A program made the position numbers and the translations under genes. A stretch of DNA of 21,208 nucleotides from a virus. The stretch spans positions 1 through 21,208 of IMG/VR virus record IMGVR_UViG_3300019924_000024; one strand, written 5' to 3'. The notes beneath the pieces were generated by a model. That model made no database searches and had not been told where the DNA came from. It saw nothing but the letters and a program-made list of their open reading frames with translations. Of this stretch, positions 1 to 6,205 are shown piece after piece. Within the stretch, counting starts at the first letter, position 1, and each line of letters starts with the position of its first letter.

Positions 1-2
1 AC

Positions 3-182
3 TCCGACCTCGCGCTTTCCGACCTCATAGGAGCCACGCCCGGACGGGGACGCCGCCGCCCGGTACTTATCGAGACGCCCGCGCAGATTGGCGACGGCCT
101 CTTCGACCCGCTCGTGATCCTCCTCGGGATCGACAACGCCATGACCCTTGAGAACCCCGGCCCCGGCAACGCCCTCCTGTAA
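3..182 (+). CDS. 3' end of an unidentified gene (partial, runs off left end)
   Basis: An open frame enters from the left edge and ends at TAA 180-182, giving about 59 C-terminal residues with no internal stop. The C-terminus is hydrophobic and reads ...FDPLVILLGIDNAMTLENPG.... The stop codon lies in the loop of a GC-rich terminator hairpin, which supports this being the real end of a transcription unit. No family is recognised. It could be the last gene of an operon lying outside the window. Confidence is limited because no start codon can be seen and GC-rich DNA often stays open by chance. Confidence 0.45.
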   Translation, partial: SDLALSDLIGATPGRGRRRPVLIETPAQIGDGLFDPLVILLGIDNAMTLENPGPGNALL

Positions 183-208
183 ACCCGGAGGGCCGGGGCT
201 CTTTTCTT
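155..208 (+). terminator. Rho-independent terminator
   Basis: CCCCGGCC (155-162) pairs with GGCCGGGG (191-198) and is followed by CTCTTTTCTTTC. The left arm overlaps the end of the partial gene, whose TAA lies in the loop. Unlike most terminators in this window, it has no TTGACT promoter directly behind it. Confidence 0.7.
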
Positions 209-235
209 TCGCGCACACAGACTACTACCGCAACG

Positions 236-580
236 ATGAACACGCTTCTCACGACCCCGAACGGCAAGATGGAATACAAGATTTCGGGCTTCTTCGACCC
301 GTACAAGGTGGCCGATGAGGTCGAATCGCTCCGGGAGGACTTCGGCCACGACGGATACAAGATCCGCGCCCGAGGGACGTGGCGGGATGAGGACGGGGAG
401 ACGTTCCAGATCCACTTCCCGGTCCGCGTCAAGGAGGTTAGCCGCACCACGTTCCTCATCGAGTACAACGGCGGGGAAGTGTTCGCCGAACCGGAGCGCA
501 CGCATCACTCCTCGGGCCCTCGCCTCGTGATCTCCCCGGCCCAGGAGGAAGGAGAGGAGACGGCGATCCGCGTCCGCTAA
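236..580 (+). CDS. Small acidic protein of unknown function (114 aa)
   Basis: No family is recognised. The protein is acidic and looks beta-rich, with alternating charged and aromatic residues across residues 12-80 and a Glu-rich tail. The ATG follows a CACACAG...ACCGCAAC leader, the same type that precedes most genes here, and there is no Shine-Dalgarno sequence. It stands alone between a terminator at 155-208 and one at 599-638. No promoter of the repeated family lies between 208 and 236, so it may depend on read-through from the left. It is probably an early phage accessory protein, by position only. Confidence 0.7.
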   Translation: MNTLLTTPNGKMEYKISGFFDPYKVADEVESLREDFGHDGYKIRARGTWRDEDGETFQIHFPVRVKEVSRTTFLIEYNGGEVFAEPERTHHSSGPRLVISPAQEEGEETAIRVR

Positions 581-598
581 CAGCCTGACCCCTCCACT

Positions 599-638
599 CC
601 CCGGCTCCCGGAGAAACCGTCCGGTGGCCGGGGTTTTC
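599..638 (+). terminator. Rho-independent terminator, first of the terminator-promoter cassettes
   Basis: CCCCGGC (599-605) pairs with GCCGGGG (627-633), followed by TTTTCT. The -35 box of the next promoter begins three bases after the T tract. Confidence 0.85.
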
Positions 639-640
639 TG

Positions 641-669
641 TTGACTCTGATTAGTCCCGTACTGATACT
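641..669 (+). promoter_or_regulatory. Sigma70-type promoter, repeated family, copy 1
   Basis: TTGACT (641-646), a 17-bp spacer, then GATACT (664-669). The spacer begins CTGATTAGTCCCG as in other copies, and the transcript would begin near 676-678. Downstream, the conserved leader ATTGGAGGGGAGAGGACGCG and a CACACACAGAC stretch lead to the gene at 725. Confidence 0.9.
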
Positions 670-724
670 GGAAGCGCATTGGAGGGGAGAGGACGCGCCC
701 CGCACACACAGACCCTTGACCGCC

Positions 725-943
725 ATGCCTACCCTCACGCAGAAGCAGAAGCTCGAACTGGACGCCAAGACGGACGGCGAGGTGGAGGACGTTGCTTCCC
801 TCGACTCGCATTGGGACCTGGCGAAGCTCATGAGCGGCGACATCTTCGCTGTTCCCCGCTACGACAACACCGATAGCCCGTCCGACTTCGCCCCGTACAA
901 GACGAACCAGAAGCAGTGGGATTGGGCGACTCGCTCCCGGTAG
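725..943 (+). CDS. Small acidic protein of unknown function (72 aa)
   Basis: No family is recognised. This is the first gene after promoter copy 1. An in-frame TTG lies at 641, but that is the -35 box itself, so the ATG at 725 is the sensible start. The N-terminus is Lys/Gln-rich and the middle is acidic (EVEDVASLDSHWDLAKL), followed by a Pro/Tyr-rich part. It lies 41 bp upstream of the gene at 985 and probably shares its mRNA. Position behind a strong promoter suggests high expression. Confidence 0.7.
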   Translation: MPTLTQKQKLELDAKTDGEVEDVASLDSHWDLAKLMSGDIFAVPRYDNTDSPSDFAPYKTNQKQWDWATRSR

Positions 944-984
944 CACGCTCACCGCATCCTCTCACGCAGACCGCAACCGCACCG

Positions 985-1194
985 ATGCCGCAACAGATTC
1001 CCGACCCCAAATTCGACGTAGGCGATCCCGTTCTAATCTCTTGGGGCAACGACAAGCCCCGCACAATCGAAGGCCGCCAGTTCTTCCCCAACTTTACCGT
1101 TGGAGGAGGCCCCGGCTCGTGGGAGTACGACCTCTCCGGGAAGCCGGGATGGACCCGCGAGGCTGCTCTCCGACCATCGAAGGCGAAAGCCTAG
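985..1194 (+). CDS. Small SH3/KOW-like beta protein (69 aa)
   Basis: The pattern FDVGDPVLISW followed by RTIEGRQF and a GW-REAALRP ending resembles small SH3-like beta-barrels found in phage genomes. This is inferred from the pattern and I cannot name a family. The start is the ATG directly after ACCGCAACCGCACCG, the standard leader of this genome. It is the second gene of the 725-1194 unit and is followed at once by a terminator. It may bind nucleic acid or protein, but nothing in the sequence decides this. Confidence 0.72.
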   Translation: MPQQIPDPKFDVGDPVLISWGNDKPRTIEGRQFFPNFTVGGGPGSWEYDLSGKPGWTREAALRPSKAKA

Positions 1195-1213
1195 CCGACT
1201 GACCCCTCTCTTC

Positions 1214-1259
1214 CCCCGGCTCCTCCCGAGAAGATCCATCGGGACGGGCCGGGGTTTTC
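1214..1259 (+). terminator. Rho-independent terminator
   Basis: CCCCGGC (1214-1220) pairs with GCCGGGG (1248-1254), followed by TTTTCT. It closes the 725-1194 unit and precedes promoter copy 2. Confidence 0.85.
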
Positions 1260-1271
1260 TAGTTTCCCCTG

Positions 1272-1300
1272 TTGACTCTGATTAGCCCCGTACTGATACT
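1272..1300 (+). promoter_or_regulatory. Sigma70-type promoter, repeated family, copy 2
   Basis: TTGACT (1272-1277), 17-bp spacer, GATACT (1295-1300). It differs from copy 1 by one base in the spacer (TTAGCCCCG in place of TTAGTCCCG) and keeps the GGAAGCGCATTGGAGGGGAG leader. Confidence 0.9.
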
Positions 1301-1356
1301 GGAAGCGCATTGGAGGGGAGAGGACGCGCCCCACAAACAACACCCCGCAACCGCTT

Positions 1357-1626
1357 ATGCCTGACCTCGCAGAGACGATCAACGCCAACTCCCGCGCCAC
1401 GCAGCCCGAACGAAGCCGAGGCTCCGTGAGTGGAGCCAGCTCCCTCGCCGAGATCCCGGACGCCGCAGACTGGATCGAGGTCGAGGGGAACGCTTCGGAC
1501 GGATTCATGGGCCAGTCCTTCAAGGGCCCGGACGCCAAGGCCGACGCGATTGAGTGGGCCACCGACACCCTCATTGAGCTTGGACGGATTCGCTACACCG
1601 TGGGCAGTCACGGCACGGTGATCTAA
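1357..1626 (+). CDS. Small acidic protein of unknown function (89 aa)
   Basis: No family is recognised. The N-terminal third (residues 1-30) is rich in Ser, Arg and Asn and looks disordered. The rest is acidic with a likely helix around residues 57-75 (DAKADAIEWATDTLIELG). The ATG follows CCCCGCAACCGCTT. It is the first gene of the unit driven by promoter copy 2, followed by genes at 1693 and 1966. Confidence 0.7.
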   Translation: MPDLAETINANSRATQPERSRGSVSGASSLAEIPDAADWIEVEGNASDGFMGQSFKGPDAKADAIEWATDTLIELGRIRYTVGSHGTVI

Positions 1627-1631
1627 CCTCC

Positions 1632-1692
1632 GGGGCCGGGAGGCCCCTCCCCGAAAGGGTTCACCCGCAACCGCAACCAACCGCAACCAACC
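1632..1692 (+). promoter_or_regulatory. Intercistronic hairpins plus CGCAAC leader
   Basis: GGGGCC-GGGA-GGCCCC (1632-1647) is a 6-bp GC stem capped by a GNRA-type tetraloop. A smaller CCC-GAAA-GGG (1650-1659) follows, then TTCACC and three CGCAACC units (1664-1692) ending at the ATG at 1693. The same order recurs before other internal genes. Confidence 0.6.
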
Positions 1693-1896
1693 ATGGACTA
1701 CTTCGAAGCCCTCGACGCCGCACGCACAAAGAGGGACGACACCGGACGCGAGCAAGGTGTCGTCTGCACGAAGGACTTCGCTCATCACAGCGAGACCGAG
1801 TACGAGGTACGTCACCTCGAGGACTGCCCGACGCCTCCGACCAAGGGAGGCCCCATCGCCCCTCCTCACTTCATTTGGGGTACGGCGCGACCGTAA
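1693..1896 (+). CDS. Small protein of unknown function (67 aa)
   Basis: No family is recognised. The N-terminus MDYFEALDAARTKRDD is helical and charged. One Cys (residue 25) and a HLEDC segment (41-45) are present, but no complete metal site. The tail is Pro/Gly-rich. The start is the ATG after a triple CGCAACC repeat. It is the middle gene of the 1357-2178 unit. Confidence 0.65.
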   Translation: MDYFEALDAARTKRDDTGREQGVVCTKDFAHHSETEYEVRHLEDCPTPPTKGGPIAPPHFIWGTARP

Positions 1897-1917
1897 CGGC
1901 CACCGAAGCCGCAACCG

Positions 1918-1965
1918 CCCCGAGAGGGGTTCACCGCAACCGCAACACAGACCGCAACCGCACCC
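1918..1965 (+). promoter_or_regulatory. Intercistronic hairpin plus double CGCAAC leader
   Basis: CCCC-GAGA-GGGG (1918-1929, GNRA loop) is followed by TTCACC and two ACCGCAACCGCA blocks (1933-1946 and 1951-1962), then the ATG at 1966. Confidence 0.6.
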
Positions 1966-2178
1966 ATGAGCTACACGACCACCGACCCCGAAACGACCAT
2001 TCTTCGCCAGTCCGCAACTGCGACCCTCTACCGCCTCGACTACGAGCGAGAGCGGAGGGGCTCGCAAGTAGCATGGAAGGTCGAATGGATGGACCTCAAG
2101 GACAAAGAATGGTCCTCGGAGATATGCCACAGCAAGGCCGTCGCCGTCCCGTTCTACGAGCAACAGGTCGCGCAGTAG
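1966..2178 (+). CDS. Small protein of unknown function (70 aa)
   Basis: No family is recognised. Residues 15-65 alternate polar and hydrophobic residues as a small beta-sheet protein would (ATLYRLDYERER, WKVEWMDL). It has a single Cys and many aromatics. The ATG follows ACCGCAACCGCACCC. It is the last gene of the unit and a strong terminator starts 25 bp after its stop. A longer + frame from 1875 crosses this gene but is not credible over this stretch. Confidence 0.7.
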   Translation: MSYTTTDPETTILRQSATATLYRLDYERERRGSQVAWKVEWMDLKDKEWSSEICHSKAVAVPFYEQQVAQ

Positions 2179-2203
2179 GCCCCTCTCGAAGCTGTGCTAA
2201 CGG

Positions 2204-2235
2204 CCCCGCATCGGCGCTCCCGGTGCGGGGTTTTT
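2204..2235 (+). terminator. Rho-independent terminator with 10-bp stem
   Basis: CCCCGCATCG (2204-2213) pairs with CGGTGCGGGG (2221-2230), including one G-U pair, with a 7-nt loop and a T5 tail. The stem differs from the usual CCCCGGC type but its place just before a promoter is the same. Confidence 0.9.
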
Positions 2236-2247
2236 CTGCGTCTCCTG

Positions 2248-2276
2248 TTGACTCTCATAAGTCCCGTACTGATAAT
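2248..2276 (+). promoter_or_regulatory. Sigma70-type promoter, repeated family, copy 3
   Basis: TTGACT (2248-2253), 17-bp spacer, GATAAT (2271-2276). The spacer carries CTCATAAGTCCCG, a variant shared with copy 5 at 5193. Confidence 0.9.
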
Positions 2277-2330
2277 GGAAGCGCATTGGAGGGGAGAGGA
2301 CGCGCCCCGCACACACAGACCTCAAACGCC

Positions 2331-2558
2331 ATGCGCTCGGTCAAATACGTAGACGGACCGGTTAGCCGAAACAAGACGACGTACCACGTCACTCACGGCT
2401 CCAAGGAGGCCGCCCTCGAAGCCGCCCTCGAGAACAAAGATGGCTGGTACACCTGGGGAGGAGACTCCGGGCACACAGGGGCCGTTCGGTACAACGAGAA
2501 GGGCTTTACCGTCCGAGACGATAACCTTGAGATCGACAGCAATCTTCGCCCCGCGTGA
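2331..2558 (+). CDS. Small protein of unknown function (75 aa)
   Basis: No family is recognised. The ATG at 2331 follows CACACACAGACCTCAAACGCC, matching the leader of the gene at 725, and is preferred to in-frame starts far upstream that would run through the promoter. Residues 26-37 form a likely helix (EAALEAALENKD), followed by a Gly/Trp/Tyr-rich part (WYTWGGDSGH). It is the first gene of the unit that also contains 2608, 3294 and 3694. Confidence 0.68.
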   Translation: MRSVKYVDGPVSRNKTTYHVTHGSKEAALEAALENKDGWYTWGGDSGHTGAVRYNEKGFTVRDDNLEIDSNLRPA

Positions 2559-2607
2559 CTTCCACCGGGGGCTCTCGCAACCGCTCACACAGACCGCAAC
2601 GACTACC

Positions 2608-3213
2608 ATGTTTCGCTCCATCACAGACCTTGGCAACATCAGCCTCATCGACTCCGCTTCTCCCTGCGCCCTCCGGGACGGGGACACGAGGAAGGAGGCC
2701 ATCCACAACGACGACCCCGACCACAACGAGTACCTCTACCTCTCCGGGCGTCGGCCCCTCGGAATGTGGTTCTCCCCCGATTGGGAATACTCCCACATCT
2801 CCGGGGCCACAGGCTGGTCCATTATCGGCACGAGCGACCCGCTCTCGATGAAAGCCCTCAACAGCTACGAGCTTCGCCCGGTAGACGAAATCACCCGCTC
2901 CGCGAGCGTGATCCGGGAGTGGGACCTCGTAAGCGACCTCGCCGCTTACGTCGGGGACTCTTACGACCCGGATTCGGTGGCCCTTCTCCACCAGACCGCG
3001 CCGGGGACGATCACCGTGTCCAGCTACCGGGAGGACGGGCACATTGGCAACCTCTCGTTCATCATCGACGGCGAGGGCCCCTACGCAACGGGCGAGGGGA
3101 CTTTCATGCGAGGCGTTTCGATCCTCCTCGAAGGCGACCGGGAGATGATCGAGCCCCGGTTCGCCCTCTCGATGCTCGATGAGTGGGGCTTCTCAAGCAT
3201 GAAGGCTGCGTAG
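2608..3213 (+). CDS. Acidic protein of unknown function (201 aa)
   Basis: No family is recognised. It is one of the two longest proteins of the left-hand region and strongly acidic. Residues 30-75 hold an Asp/His/Asn-rich stretch (HNDDPDHNEYLYLSG) and several Trp. The second half contains regular beta-like segments (GTITVSSYREDG, GNLSFIIDGEG). The start is the ATG after CACACAGACCGCAACGACTACC, which fits the leader pattern; a longer frame upstream would overlap the previous gene. It is the second gene of the unit driven by promoter copy 3. Confidence 0.75.
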   Translation: MFRSITDLGNISLIDSASPCALRDGDTRKEAIHNDDPDHNEYLYLSGRRPLGMWFSPDWEYSHISGATGWSIIGTSDPLSMKALNSYELRPVDEITRSASVIREWDLVSDLAAYVGDSYDPDSVALLHQTAPGTITVSSYREDGHIGNLSFIIDGEGPYATGEGTFMRGVSILLEGDREMIEPRFALSMLDEWGFSSMKAA

Positions 3214-3219
3214 CACGCC

Positions 3220-3293
3220 GGGGCGGGAGTGCCCCGAAGGGACGGGGAGAGCCCTTCGGAGCACTCTCACCCTCATAACCGCAACTGAACACG
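3220..3293 (+). promoter_or_regulatory. Intercistronic double hairpin plus CGCAAC leader
   Basis: GGGGC (3220-3224) pairs with GCCCC (3231-3235), and CCGAAGGG (3234-3241) pairs with CCCTTCGG (3252-3259). The two stems share two bases, so they may be alternative folds. CACCC and ATAACCGCAAC follow, then the ATG at 3294. Confidence 0.55.
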
Positions 3294-3668
3294 ATGAGCG
3301 AGTTTGACCGCAGCACAGACCACCTCCACGACGAGTCTCTCACCGACCTCGACCCGCTCCAACGGGAGACGCGAGAGATCGCCGCCGAAGTCCGGGAGTC
3401 CTTCTACGACACGGCGTTCTCCATCGACGGGGTTCACGACTACAGCTTTACGGTGGCCCACAAGGGGTCGCCGCTCTCCCTCGTCTTCTCCGTGGAGCCT
3501 CCTCGGGAGGATCGGGGGCACACGGTCAAGGTGTACGCGAAGACCTCCCCGGATGCCGTTTGGACGGGCGAGGAGTGCCTCGCCACCTTCAACACCACCT
3601 CGCAGGAATCGAAGATGCCCCTGGCCGACTCGATTGCTGCGTTCGCAAAGCGATTCATTCGCCGGTAG
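3294..3668 (+). CDS. Small acidic protein of unknown function (124 aa)
   Basis: No family is recognised. An acidic, helical N-terminus (residues 1-38) precedes a likely beta core (39-90: YDTAFSIDGVHDYSF, HTVKVYAK) and a helical, slightly basic C-terminus ending FAKRFIRR. The ATG follows ATAACCGCAACTGAACACG. It is the third gene of the unit and lies 25 bp before the next one. It is probably an early phage protein that acts in the host cytoplasm. Confidence 0.7.
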   Translation: MSEFDRSTDHLHDESLTDLDPLQRETREIAAEVRESFYDTAFSIDGVHDYSFTVAHKGSPLSLVFSVEPPREDRGHTVKVYAKTSPDAVWTGEECLATFNTTSQESKMPLADSIAAFAKRFIRR

Positions 3669-3693
3669 ACCCTCACCCGACCCCGCAGCCGTT

Positions 3694-4092
3694 ATGGTCA
3701 ACCCACCACCGTACGAATCCCGCGACCCCTCCACCGAAGAGTGGGGGATGCTCCACGACTACATCACCGCCATCTGGGATGAACTGGCCCCAATGGTTCG
3801 CTACTCGATCTTGAACCAGAGCCGGGAGGGAGGCCGCCACCGGATCTCTTGGGGGCACGGAGGCCGGGAGATTGGCTTTTCGGAGATCGCCCCCATGAGC
3901 TACGGCCCGGAGGAGACGAAGAAGCAAGGATACGGCCTCATCGTCCCCTCCGTGAAAGAGCGGTACGCGAAGTGGCTCGATGATTTCTTCCCCTCGGAAG
4001 GATCGGCAGCTCGGGCCGCGCTCGTTTACCCGGCCAAAGCAAGGGCGACGGGCGCGATGGAGCAGGAAACGTACCGCCGCCAACCGGCGTGA
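3694..4092 (+). CDS. Protein of unknown function (132 aa)
   Basis: No family is recognised. The start at 3694 follows CCCCGCAGCCGTT, a weak copy of the CGCAAC leader; the frame is open further upstream, but that part overlaps the previous gene. Residues 12-40 form a likely helix with Trp residues (EEWGMLHDYITAIWDELAPM). A Gly/His-rich middle (ISWGHGGREIGFSEIAP) follows. It is the last gene of the four-gene unit and precedes a terminator. Confidence 0.68.
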   Translation: MVNPPPYESRDPSTEEWGMLHDYITAIWDELAPMVRYSILNQSREGGRHRISWGHGGREIGFSEIAPMSYGPEETKKQGYGLIVPSVKERYAKWLDDFFPSEGSAARAALVYPAKARATGAMEQETYRRQPA

Positions 4093-4117
4093 CTCCCCGG
4101 CAGTTATCCCGGCAGAT

Positions 4118-4153
4118 CCCCGGCCCGGCCCCTCCGGTCAGGCCGGGGTTTTT
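4118..4153 (+). terminator. Rho-independent terminator
   Basis: CCCCGGCC (4118-4125) pairs with GGCCGGGG (4141-4148), followed by T5. It ends the 2331-4092 unit. Confidence 0.9.
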
Positions 4154-4165
4154 CTGTGTCCCCTG

Positions 4166-4194
4166 TTGACTCTGATTAGTCCCGCTCTTATAAT
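4166..4194 (+). promoter_or_regulatory. Sigma70-type promoter, repeated family, copy 4 (consensus -10)
   Basis: TTGACT (4166-4171), 17-bp spacer, TATAAT (4189-4194). This copy has the full sigma70 -10 consensus and is likely among the strongest of the set. The leader carries a small hairpin, CGGGC-GTGA-GCCCG (4218-4231). Confidence 0.93.
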
Positions 4195-4266
4195 GGGAGC
4201 GTATTGGAGGGGAGGGACGGGCGTGAGCCCGCAACCGCAACCGCTCCCACAGACCGCAACGAGCAG

Positions 4267-4758
4267 ATGGCCGACTTGACCTCGAAGCCTTGCCCCAATT
4301 GCACGCCCGACGAGACGCTCGAGCAGCACGAGGACCCGCACGGGAAGCACGTCCCCGGCTTCTGGAGGACGAATCGCTCCGAGAACACAAAGACGTGTTA
4401 CAACTGCGGGTACACCGAGGACTATCACCCGAAGTCCTCCCGCAACGGGAAGGAGCACGGCACCACGAAGTCTCAAGAGGAGAAGCTCGAGAAGCTCCGG
4501 GAGCACGCCGAAGATCACTCCCACACCGATTGGGAGATGGAGACGGAGCACCTCGACTCCGGGCCGATGAGCATTCGCCTTGAGTTTGATCCCGACGAGG
4601 CCCTGACCGGGGCCACCTTCCACGTCCACCTCTCGCGCCGGGGAAAGCTCGAAGTGAACTCTTGCTTCCCGCCCCTTGGAGGAGGAGCCGAGGACGCCCT
4701 CGTGTCGATGCTCGTCCGGGACACTGGCGGCCACGACGCACGCAACAAGTTTGAGTAG
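4267..4758 (+). CDS. Zinc-ribbon-like acidic protein (163 aa)
   Basis: Two CxxC pairs, C9-x2-C12 and C44-x2-C47 (CYNCGYTEDY), sit about 30 residues apart and suggest an N-terminal zinc ribbon. Residues 20-33 between them are His-rich. A charged helix follows (about 63-85, SQEEKLEKLREHAED), then a beta-like C-terminal half (98-140). The start is the ATG after ACCGCAACGAGCAG; in-frame upstream codons lie in the promoter leader. It is the first gene behind the consensus promoter. Zinc ribbons often bind nucleic acid or RNA polymerase, so a role in host transcription takeover is possible but unproven. Confidence 0.75.
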   Translation: MADLTSKPCPNCTPDETLEQHEDPHGKHVPGFWRTNRSENTKTCYNCGYTEDYHPKSSRNGKEHGTTKSQEEKLEKLREHAEDHSHTDWEMETEHLDSGPMSIRLEFDPDEALTGATFHVHLSRRGKLEVNSCFPPLGGGAEDALVSMLVRDTGGHDARNKFE

Positions 4759-4766
4759 CTATCACC

Positions 4767-4816
4767 GGGGCCGAGAGGCCCCTCTCTTTTCACCCTCACA
4801 ACCGCAACGAAAACCC
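4767..4816 (+). promoter_or_regulatory. Intercistronic GNRA hairpin with T-run plus CGCAAC leader
   Basis: GGGGCC-GAGA-GGCCCC (4767-4782) is followed by TCTCTTTTCACCC and ACAACCGCAAC, then the ATG at 4817. The hairpin plus T-run could act as a partial terminator between the two genes of this unit. Confidence 0.65.
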
Positions 4817-5131
4817 ATGAACCCTTCCGAAGTCAACTACGACCGCTTCACCCGAGTTGCTAGGCTCAACGTGTTCGCAGACCCGAACACGCAGGCTTCT
4901 TCCTTCTTGCAGGATGCCGCCAAGATTTGCGAGAAGACCTCCGACCACAAGGACGTGCTGGTGGCCGAAGATCACGATGAGATCCTAATTGAGTCCGACC
5001 ACTTTGGCGACCCTATTCTTCTCGACAAGGATGAGGCCCACGTCGTCTGCCTCTTCATCCTCGACACCTACGACGAGGGCTTCAACGACGCCTTCGATGC
5101 CGCGACGGAGGCACTCGAGGAGGCCCGGTAG
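4817..5131 (+). CDS. Small acidic protein of unknown function (104 aa)
   Basis: No family is recognised. It is strongly acidic, mostly helical, and ends in a Glu/Ala-rich helix (AFDAATEALEEAR). The ATG follows ACCGCAACGAAAACCC. It is the second gene of the unit driven by promoter copy 4 and is closed by the terminator at 5153-5188. Small acidic phage proteins sometimes mimic DNA, but nothing specific shows that here. Confidence 0.7.
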   Translation: MNPSEVNYDRFTRVARLNVFADPNTQASSFLQDAAKICEKTSDHKDVLVAEDHDEILIESDHFGDPILLDKDEAHVVCLFILDTYDEGFNDAFDAATEALEEAR

Positions 5132-5152
5132 AGATCCTGTCCCGGCCTCCAG

Positions 5153-5188
5153 CCCCGGCCCCGGACGATCCCGGTTGGGCCGGGGTTT
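5153..5188 (+). terminator. Rho-independent terminator with short T tail
   Basis: CCCCGGCC (5153-5160) pairs with GGCCGGGG (5178-5185), followed by only TTT then CC. The tail is weaker than in the other cassettes, so some read-through into the next unit is likely. Confidence 0.75.
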
Positions 5189-5192
5189 CCTG

Positions 5193-5221
5193 TTGACTCT
5201 CATAAGTCCCGTGCTGATACT
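5193..5221 (+). promoter_or_regulatory. Sigma70-type promoter, repeated family, copy 5
   Basis: TTGACT (5193-5198), 17-bp spacer, GATACT (5216-5221). The leader has a GGGGCC-GACT-GGTCCC hairpin (5246-5261) before the CGCAAC repeats. Confidence 0.9.
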
Positions 5222-5294
5222 GGAAGGGCATTGGAGGGGAGGGACGGGGCCGACTGGTCCCATTCGCAACCGCTCACACAGACACCGCAACACC

Positions 5295-5531
5295 ATGTAC
5301 CGTTCTCCCGACTACCGCACGCTCGAAGAGGCTTGCAAGCTCGCCCGCGAGGAGGAGTCCAACGTGGCCGTCAGTAAGGACGGAACGCTGGACACGACCT
5401 CCCGCACCCGCCCCGACCGGGCTCCGTTCAAGCGAGCCATCATCACCTTCGAAGGGGCCGCCAGCGAGCTTCGCCTTACCACTTTCTCCGACGCCCTCAT
5501 GGACGCCTGGGACAACCTCCGGGGCAACTAG
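5295..5531 (+). CDS. Small protein of unknown function (78 aa)
   Basis: No family is recognised. The N-terminal helix (residues 7-24, DYRTLEEACKLAREEESN) is followed by a Thr/Arg-rich loop and a beta-alpha end (FKRAIITFEG...FSDALMDAWDNL). The ATG follows CACACAGACACCGCAACACC. In-frame upstream codons are not used because they run through the promoter. It is the first gene of the unit that continues with 5606, 6202 and perhaps 6651. Confidence 0.7.
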   Translation: MYRSPDYRTLEEACKLAREEESNVAVSKDGTLDTTSRTRPDRAPFKRAIITFEGAASELRLTTFSDALMDAWDNLRGN

Positions 5532-5605
5532 CAGAGGGCCGGGGCGAGGGACCGCAACCGCAACGGGCCGACAGGCCCATACCCACAACAAACCGCAGCA
5601 AGCAG

Positions 5606-6205
5606 ATGGACACACGCACCGCAACTGACCAGATCCAAGACGCGCTCCGGGAGGCCGACGAGATCCCGAAGCGGATCACCAAAGAGCGCCACCTCACCCG
5701 CTCCTCCTACGTCAACGGCCACCTCCCCCACGAGGCCGGCGAAGCCTACGGGCTCGACTTCGAGCTTTGGTACTGCCGGAACGAAGGGATTTCGCACCTT
5801 GAGGACTTCATCCTCCTTCGGGTCCACCGTGGCGACAAGCTCGTTCCCGGCAAACGCCGGACTCGAAGAGGCCACACCGAAGACCAATTCCACCTCCTCG
5901 ACGCTCACAACTACGAGGACACCCGCAAAGAGGTGTGGCGTCGTCTCTTTCGCCTCTACCACAAGCACGTCCGGGAGGAGCCAGAACGCCCGGTCAAGGA
6001 TGCTCGTGAGACGATCCGGGAGGTTCGCCGGGAGCGCGAGCGGCTCAAGAAGCGTCAGGAGGAGATGGCCCGGTACAGGAGGGAGGAGCGAAGGAAAGCC
6101 GGGAGGATGTTTGGCCGCGCCCCGGAGCAAGTCCGTTCCCACCACATCGACGCCGTTCGCAACATGGGCGGTGACATGGCACGAAAGAGCCCCGCGCACC
6201 GATGA
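5606..6205 (+). CDS. Basic coiled-coil protein of unknown function (199 aa)
   Basis: No family is recognised. Residues 40-105 look globular (LDFELWYCRNEG, LEDFILLRVHRGDKL). Residues 110-165 form a long Arg/Glu/Lys helix, likely a coiled coil (ARETIREVRRERERLKK), and the C-terminus is Arg/His-rich. The net basic tail stands out among the acidic proteins around it and suggests binding to DNA or RNA. The start follows AAACCGCAGCAAGCAG. The stop overlaps the next start by 4 bp (ATGA), so the two are probably coupled in translation. Confidence 0.75.
   Translation: MDTRTATDQIQDALREADEIPKRITKERHLTRSSYVNGHLPHEAGEAYGLDFELWYCRNEGISHLEDFILLRVHRGDKLVPGKRRTRRGHTEDQFHLLDAHNYEDTRKEVWRRLFRLYHKHVREEPERPVKDARETIREVRRERERLKKRQEEMARYRREERRKAGRMFGRAPEQVRSHHIDAVRNMGGDMARKSPAHR

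Noticed and set aside
67-501. A - strand open frame of 144 codons over the first gene
   Set aside because: It is Ser/Arg-rich, overlaps both the partial gene and the 236-580 gene, and would have to be transcribed through two + strand terminators.
1664-1965. CRISPR-like array made of CGCAACC repeats
   Set aside because: The unit is only 6-7 bp, spacing is irregular, and copies sit directly before start codons. There are no cas genes.
1875-2330. A + strand frame that would extend the 2331 gene upstream by about 150 codons
   Set aside because: It overlaps the gene at 1966 and then runs through a terminator and a promoter. The ATG at 2331 has the standard leader.
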